A stretch of 64,000 bases of DNA from Rhizobium album (GTDB taxonomy: Bacteria > Pseudomonadota > Alphaproteobacteria > Rhizobiales > Rhizobiaceae): assembly GCF_003122325.1 (NCBI RefSeq), contig NZ_QFBC01000005.1, positions 248,001 to 312,000 of the forward strand. Direction: 5' to 3'. The stretch's first letter is position 1. Each line of letters starts with the position of its first letter. Below, piece by piece: positions 59,785 to 64,000 of this stretch. The notes beneath the pieces are model-generated. The model ran no database searches, was not told where the DNA came from, and saw nothing but the letters and a program-made list of their open reading frames with translations. A program made the translations under genes and the position numbers.

Positions 59785-61368
59785 ATGAAACAGAGTTGCA
59801 GATTTATGGTGGGCAGTTCCGCTTCTCCGGTTGCCGCACAAGGGCCAGTCGTGTCCTTGCGCCAGGTGACAAAGCGATTCCCGGGCGTGGTTGCCAACGA
59901 CCACGTGACGATCGACCTCTGGCCGGGAGAGGTCCATGTTCTTCTCGGCGAAAACGGTGCGGGCAAATCGACGCTCGTCGGCATGCTTTCGGGGCTGCAG
60001 AAGCCGGATGAGGGCGAAATCCTCATCGACGGCTCGGCTATCGATATCGCCTCGCCGCGCCAGGCGCTCGATCTCGGCATCGGCACCGTCTTCCAGCATT
60101 CGATGCTGGTGCCTTCCTTGACGCTGGTCGACAATTTTACCCTCGGCGGCCCGTGGTGGAAGCGGCCGGACCGCGAAGGTGTCGCGGCGCGGATGCGCGA
60201 GCAGGCGAGCAGCATCGGTATCCGCATCGATCCTTATGCGCTGGCGGGTTCGCTGTCGCTCGGCGAACAGCAGCAGGTCGAGATCGTTCGCGCCCTGATG
60301 CGCGGCAGCCGCTGCCTGATCCTCGACGAGGCGACGGCGATGCTGACGCCGCGCGATGCCGAACAGCTCGGCGAACTGATGCGCCGTCTCGTGGCGCGCG
60401 GGCTGGCCGTGGTGTTCATCACCCACAAGCTCAACGAGGCACTGGCTTATGGTGACCGCATTTCCGTGCTGCGGCTCGGCAAGAATGCCGGCGCCATGGA
60501 GCCGCAGGTCTTGAAGAGCGCCGATACCTCCGCCGCAATGGCGGAAGTCGTGCGCATGATGTTCGGCACCAATGCTTTCGGTGAGGCAGAATCCGGCGCT
60601 CGCGAGATGCGTGCCGTTGGCGGCAGGCCGGTGCTGGCCGTCGATGGGCTTGCGGTCGACGATGGTTCGGTGCCGCTCTCCGGGATCTCCTTCACCGTGG
60701 CTGCGGGCGAAATCCTCGGCCTGGCCGGTATCGACGGCAATGGCCAGAAGCAGCTGGCGGAAGCGCTTGCCGGGCAGCGGCCGATCCGTTCCGGCTCGCT
60801 GAAGCTCAAGGGCGTTTCGCTGGAAAAGGCAGGCGTCGGCGAGCGGCGCAGCCATGGGCTGCGATACGTCACCGACGACCGCCTGGGTGAAGGCACCGTC
60901 GGCACCTTCCCGGTGTCCACCAACCTGCTGCTCAAGCAGATCGGCGACCGGCCGTTCTGGAAAAGCGGCGTCGAGCAGCCGGCGGCGATTGCCGACAATG
61001 CCCGGCGCTATGTCGGCGAATTCGACGTGCGCACGCCGAGCATCGAGACCCCGGTTGCAAAACTTTCCGGCGGCAACATCCAGAAGGTTCTTTTGGCGCG
61101 CGAGCTTTCGGGGGCGGCCGAGGCGGTGATTTTCGCCAAGCCGACCTATGGGCTGGATGTCCAGAACATCCGCTCCTCCCGCCGGCGCATCCGCGAGGCG
61201 GCGGAGGCCGGCCGCGCCGTGCTTTTGATCTCCACCGACCTTGAGGAAATCCTCGAACTGGCAGATCGTATCGCCGTCATGTCGCAAGGGCGCATCGTCG
61301 GAACGGTGGACAACGATGCCGATGCTAGGCGCAAGATCGGCGAATTGATGAGTGGGATGACGGTATGA
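59785..61368 (+). CDS. BMP-type ABC importer ATPase (two nucleotide-binding domains)
   Basis: 527-residue YufO/NupO-like protein. Domain 1: Walker A GENGAGKST, signature LSLGEQQQVEIVRAL, Walker B LILDEATAML. Domain 2: signature LSGGNIQKVLLAREL, with Walker B degenerated to VIFAKPTYGLD, as is usual in this nucleoside-type family. An internal ATG at 59806 is an alternative start. The stop overlaps the permease start by 4 bp. Confidence 0.88.
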   Translation: MKQSCRFMVGSSASPVAAQGPVVSLRQVTKRFPGVVANDHVTIDLWPGEVHVLLGENGAGKSTLVGMLSGLQKPDEGEILIDGSAIDIASPRQALDLGIGTVFQHSMLVPSLTLVDNFTLGGPWWKRPDREGVAARMREQASSIGIRIDPYALAGSLSLGEQQQVEIVRALMRGSRCLILDEATAMLTPRDAEQLGELMRRLVARGLAVVFITHKLNEALAYGDRISVLRLGKNAGAMEPQVLKSADTSAAMAEVVRMMFGTNAFGEAESGAREMRAVGGRPVLAVDGLAVDDGSVPLSGISFTVAAGEILGLAGIDGNGQKQLAEALAGQRPIRSGSLKLKGVSLEKAGVGERRSHGLRYVTDDRLGEGTVGTFPVSTNLLLKQIGDRPFWKSGVEQPAAIADNARRYVGEFDVRTPSIETPVAKLSGGNIQKVLLARELSGAAEAVIFAKPTYGLDVQNIRSSRRRIREAAEAGRAVLLISTDLEEILELADRIAVMSQGRIVGTVDNDADARRKIGELMSGMTV

Positions 61369-62456
61369 GCGCCGCACAGACAACACGCACGGCGGACAAG
61401 CCGACCGAGGCACCGCCGGAGCATCGCCGCGAATGGGCGCATATGGCGCTGATCACCATCGGACCGGTCGTCGTCGCCCTTGTCATCGGCGGGCTGGTGC
61501 TGATCGCCATGGGCGTCAATCCGCTGACCTATTATTCCTACGTCGCCGGTCGCGGCCTGTTTTCGCCGTCCGGCCTGCAGGCGACGCTGACGCGGATGGG
61601 GCCGCTGCTGTTGATCGCCGCCAGCCTGATCGTCGCCTTCCGGGCGGGGATCTGGAACCTCGGCGGTGACGGGCAGTTCCTCTTGGGCGCGGTGCTGGTC
61701 GCGGCTGCCGGTCCGGCTCTGGTCGAGATCTTTCCGGTGTGGGTCGTGCTGATCGTCGGGCTGCTGATCGGCGCTGTCGTCGGCATGCTCTGGTCGGTGG
61801 TGCCGGCGCTGCTCAGGGCCTATCAGGGCGTCAACGAGATCATCACGACCTTGATGATGACCTTCCTCGGCGTGTCTCTGGCCAATGTTCTCGTCAAGCT
61901 GGCCTTTCTCGATCCGACCACGACCGTGCCGCAGACGCGGACGCTGCCGGTGGAAGACCGCCTGCCGCGGCTGTTCGATACCACAGTTTCGTCCGGCCTG
62001 CTGATCGGCCTCGCCGTCATCATCGTCGTGCATCTGGTGATGACCCGCACGGCTTTCGGCCTGAAATTGCGTGTCGTCGGTGCCAATTCCAAGGCGGCGA
62101 TCCATGCCGGCCTGCCGGTGCCGCTGTTGACGGTGCTGGTGTTCGGCATCTCCGCCGCCCTTGCCGGACTGGCCGGTGCCGTCGATATCCTCGGCACGCA
62201 GGGCAATGTCCGCGCCGACTGGAACCCGGCCTACAGCCTGACGGTGGTGCCGCTGGTCTTTTTGGCGCGCTTCAACGGTTTCGGCACCATCGCCTTCGTT
62301 TTCCTGTTCTCGGTGCTTTCGATCGGCGGCGAGAGCGCGGCGCGCAAGCTCGGCGTGCCCAACTATTTCTCGCTGGTTATCGTGGCGATCCTGCTGGTCG
62401 TGCTCGGCCTGACCGAATATCTCGACCAGCGCCGGCAGCAGAAGGTGAGGAGCTAA
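61365..62456 (+). CDS. BMP-type ABC importer permease 1 (NupP-like)
   Basis: 363-residue inner-membrane permease of the BPD_transp_2 family with about ten hydrophobic segments. Marks are FRAGIWNLGGDGQFLLGAVL and VNEIITTLMMTFLGV, then VVGANSKAAIHAGLPV (ATPase-contact loop). It is coupled to the ATPase gene by an ATGA overlap and followed 3 bp later by permease 2. Confidence 0.88.
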   Translation: MSAAQTTRTADKPTEAPPEHRREWAHMALITIGPVVVALVIGGLVLIAMGVNPLTYYSYVAGRGLFSPSGLQATLTRMGPLLLIAASLIVAFRAGIWNLGGDGQFLLGAVLVAAAGPALVEIFPVWVVLIVGLLIGAVVGMLWSVVPALLRAYQGVNEIITTLMMTFLGVSLANVLVKLAFLDPTTTVPQTRTLPVEDRLPRLFDTTVSSGLLIGLAVIIVVHLVMTRTAFGLKLRVVGANSKAAIHAGLPVPLLTVLVFGISAALAGLAGAVDILGTQGNVRADWNPAYSLTVVPLVFLARFNGFGTIAFVFLFSVLSIGGESAARKLGVPNYFSLVIVAILLVVLGLTEYLDQRRQQKVRS

Positions 62457-62459
62457 GTC

Positions 62460-63392
62460 ATGGGTCTGTTTACCGAAGCTTTCCTTACGTCTCTGGTGCT
62501 CGGCGCCGTCGTCGCCGGCATTCCGCTGCTGCTGGCCGGTCTTGGCGAGCAACTGTCGGAAAAGGCCGGCGTGCTCAACATCGGTCTCGAAGGCATGATG
62601 CTGATCGGCGCCTACATGGGGTTCCTGATTGCTTATGTCTCCGGCTCCACCACGCTCGGCTTCGCCTTCGGCGCGCTGGGTGGCATGGCGGTGGCGGCGA
62701 TCATGGCGCTGCTCTGCGTCCGGCTCGGCCTCAACCAGATCGTCATCGGCATCGCCCTGACGCTGGGCGCCGAGGGGATCACCGCGCTCCTGCACAACAT
62801 CCAGTTTTCGCGCACCTATCCGCGGCTGGATGCGATGGACACGTTGCCGATCCCGCTCCTGTCGGGCATTCCGGTGATCGGGCCGGCCGTCTTCGATCGC
62901 CCTGTCATCGTCTACATCGCCATCCTGCTCGTCTTCGTGATGATCTACGTCTTCCGCGCCACCCATCTGGGCAGCGCGCTGCAGGCGGCGGGCGACAAGC
63001 CGGCGGCGCTGGATGCGGCTGGCGTCGACGTCATCTGTACCCGCACCGTCGCCGTGTTGTGCACCGGGCTGTTCGCCGGGCTCGGCGGCGCCTTCATGTC
63101 GATCGTCGGCGCCGGCGTCTTCGTGCCGTTCATGACGCATGGCAACGGTTTTATCGGCATCGTGCTCGCTATGCTGGCGCGCGGCAAGCCGCTCTGGGTG
63201 CTGGGCGGGGCGCTGCTGTTTGGTGCCTGCCTGTCGATGACGACGGCGCTGCAGGTGGCCGGTGTCGATATCCCCACCGACGTCATCCAGATGCTGCCGT
63301 TTGCCATGGTCATGCTGGTGCTGATCCTTGCCGGACGCCGCGCCAGCCTGCCGCTGGCGCTCGGCTCCAGCTATGTTCGTGGCGCGCGCTGA
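62460..63392 (+). CDS. BMP-type ABC importer permease 2 (NupQ-like)
   Basis: 310-residue permease: GVLNIGLEGMMLIGAYMGFL near residue 38 and AAGDKPAALDAAGVDV as the ATPase-contact loop are typical of the second nucleoside-family permease. It completes the importer. An intrinsic terminator follows at 63418-63443. Confidence 0.88.
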   Translation: MGLFTEAFLTSLVLGAVVAGIPLLLAGLGEQLSEKAGVLNIGLEGMMLIGAYMGFLIAYVSGSTTLGFAFGALGGMAVAAIMALLCVRLGLNQIVIGIALTLGAEGITALLHNIQFSRTYPRLDAMDTLPIPLLSGIPVIGPAVFDRPVIVYIAILLVFVMIYVFRATHLGSALQAAGDKPAALDAAGVDVICTRTVAVLCTGLFAGLGGAFMSIVGAGVFVPFMTHGNGFIGIVLAMLARGKPLWVLGGALLFGACLSMTTALQVAGVDIPTDVIQMLPFAMVMLVLILAGRRASLPLALGSSYVRGAR

Positions 63393-63417
63393 CCCTGCCT
63401 CGAATGCCTGATTGAAA

Positions 63418-63443
63418 TCCGCCGCCGGCCCTCTGGCGGCGGA
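63418..63443 (+). terminator. Terminator after the BMP importer
   Basis: TCCGCCGCC (63418-63426) pairs with GGCGGCGGA (63435-63443), loop 8 nt, followed by TTCGTTTTC. It lies 26 bp beyond the permease stop and separates the importer from the aminotransferase gene. Confidence 0.75.
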
Positions 63444-63541
63444 TTCGTTTTCATGGTCATGTCCGGGACCAGACGAGATTCTGCGCATAAGGGGCGGGCT
63501 TTGTGACCTTCTCCGGCGGGAAACAGGAGGAGAGCCACACT

Positions 63542-64000
63542 ATGTCCAAGCCCCGCACGACCAGCACCGGCAGCAGCTACGGCGTCGATCACCTCCCCAA
63601 GATTGCCTATGCCCGCGGCAGCTATCTCTTCGATGTCGACGGCAACCGCTATCTCGACGGCTCGGGCGGCCCGGCGGTCTATTGTCTCGGCCACGCCCAT
63701 CCGGAAGTGAATGCCGCCGTCGCCGAGCAGATGGGCAAGATCGCCCATGCCTATCGTTACCTCTTCTCCAGCGATGCGGTGGAGGAACTGACCGACATCA
63801 TCACCGACCGGACGGGCGGGCATTTCCCCAATGCCGTCTATGTGACCAGCGGTTCGGAGGCGGTGGAATCCTGCCTCAAGATCGCCCTGCAATATCATGC
63901 CGCCCGCGGCGAGATGAGCCGCCGGCGCTTCATATCCCGCCGGCGCTCCTGGCATGGCAATACGCTGGGCGCCTTGTCCGTCTCCGATTTCAGGACGCGC
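63542..64000 (+). CDS. Class III aminotransferase (3' end cut by window)
   Basis: 153 residues visible, open to the window edge. The N-terminal region of a class III PLP aminotransferase is clear: GSYLFDVDGNRYLDGSGGPA, VYCLGHAHPEVNAAVAEQ and YVTSGSEAVESCLKIALQYH, with SWHGNTLGALSVS. The PLP lysine lies outside the window. GGAGGAG precedes the ATG. Family members use omega-amino acids, diamines or aromatic amino donors. Its place after the importer suggests a role in the same pathway or in amino-donor supply, but it may begin a separate operon. Confidence 0.85.
   Translation, partial: MSKPRTTSTGSSYGVDHLPKIAYARGSYLFDVDGNRYLDGSGGPAVYCLGHAHPEVNAAVAEQMGKIAHAYRYLFSSDAVEELTDIITDRTGGHFPNAVYVTSGSEAVESCLKIALQYHAARGEMSRRRFISRRRSWHGNTLGALSVSDFRTR

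Noticed and set aside
58156-61413. Long minus-strand frame reading through the BMP binding protein and ATPase genes into the small exported protein
   Set aside because: Only its last 142 codons are a believable protein with its own signal peptide; the upstream part is a shadow of the plus-strand importer genes.

Overview
The window looks like a chromosomal or megaplasmid segment of a Rhizobiaceae-type alphaproteobacterium (Rhizobium/Agrobacterium/Ensifer/Shinella relatives). The evidence is high GC, tightly packed operons with ATGA or TGATG overlaps, many ABC importers each tied to a catabolic operon, degenerate intergenic repeats of a kind common in rhizobia, and proteins whose closest remembered relatives are rhizobial (for example the Mesorhizobium loti vitamin B6 enzymes). 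I see no phage, IS element, CRISPR array, tRNA or rRNA. The window cuts a gene at each end.

Layout. 1-0.8 kb: end of an aldose 1-epimerase. 1-4.8 kb: a YehZYXW-type osmolyte importer in the same gene order as E. coli. 5-9.7 kb: a HutC-type GntR regulator, a truncated fructoselysine-kinase-like pseudogene, a DMT-permease remnant, a polar amino-acid permease, an amine oxidase-like flavoprotein and a binding protein, linked by a repeated TGTCTGACAA-type site. 9.9-12.9 kb: a beta-keto acid cleavage enzyme, a GNAT acetyltransferase and an acetylpolyamine deacetylase. 12.9-17.3 kb: stand-alone Lrp ligand domain, LysR regulator, and AmaA/AmaB-like enzymes (pipecolate/lysine catabolism). 17.3-19.8 kb: CopA copper ATPase; a CopZ chaperone sits at 41.6 kb, and both have a CueR/HmrR-type promoter. 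19.9-22.9 kb: PdxA2, DeoR regulator and DUF1537 kinase (D-threonate/D-erythronate-type catabolism). 23-33.6 kb: a sugar-type ABC importer, HisD-like dehydrogenase, LacI regulator and four further genes, which together look like an uncharacterised catabolic unit. 33.9-41.5 kb: a PotABCD-type importer with a gamma-glutamyl ligase of the glutamine synthetase family, an iron alcohol dehydrogenase and a LuxR regulator, suggesting aminoalcohol or amine use.

42-64 kb is the most interesting part. A GMC oxidase with the active-site pattern of pyridoxine 4-oxidase and a protein very like pyridoxamine-pyruvate transaminase flank a pyridine-ring-opening set: a NicX-like dioxygenase, an HpaB-type flavin monooxygenase with its flavin reductase, two amidases, a SnoaL-like protein and a carboxymuconolactone decarboxylase-like protein. 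A lactonase-fold enzyme, an SDR, a 3-hydroxyisobutyrate dehydrogenase-like enzyme and an MmgE/PrpD protein complete it. A FadR-type GntR regulator, an atypical SDR and a BMP-family ABC importer follow. No homologue of the known M. loti ring-opening oxygenase is visible. I propose that this is an alternative vitamin B6 (or related 3-hydroxypyridine) degradation pathway in which the ring is first hydroxylated by the HpaB-type pair and then opened by the NicX-type enzyme. This is an inference from gene content and motifs.

Regulatory DNA is unusually readable: palindromic LacI sites, GntR sites, two CueR promoters, an 11-bp perfect inverted repeat before the BMP importer, and a strong hairpin directly after each of the five binding-protein genes.
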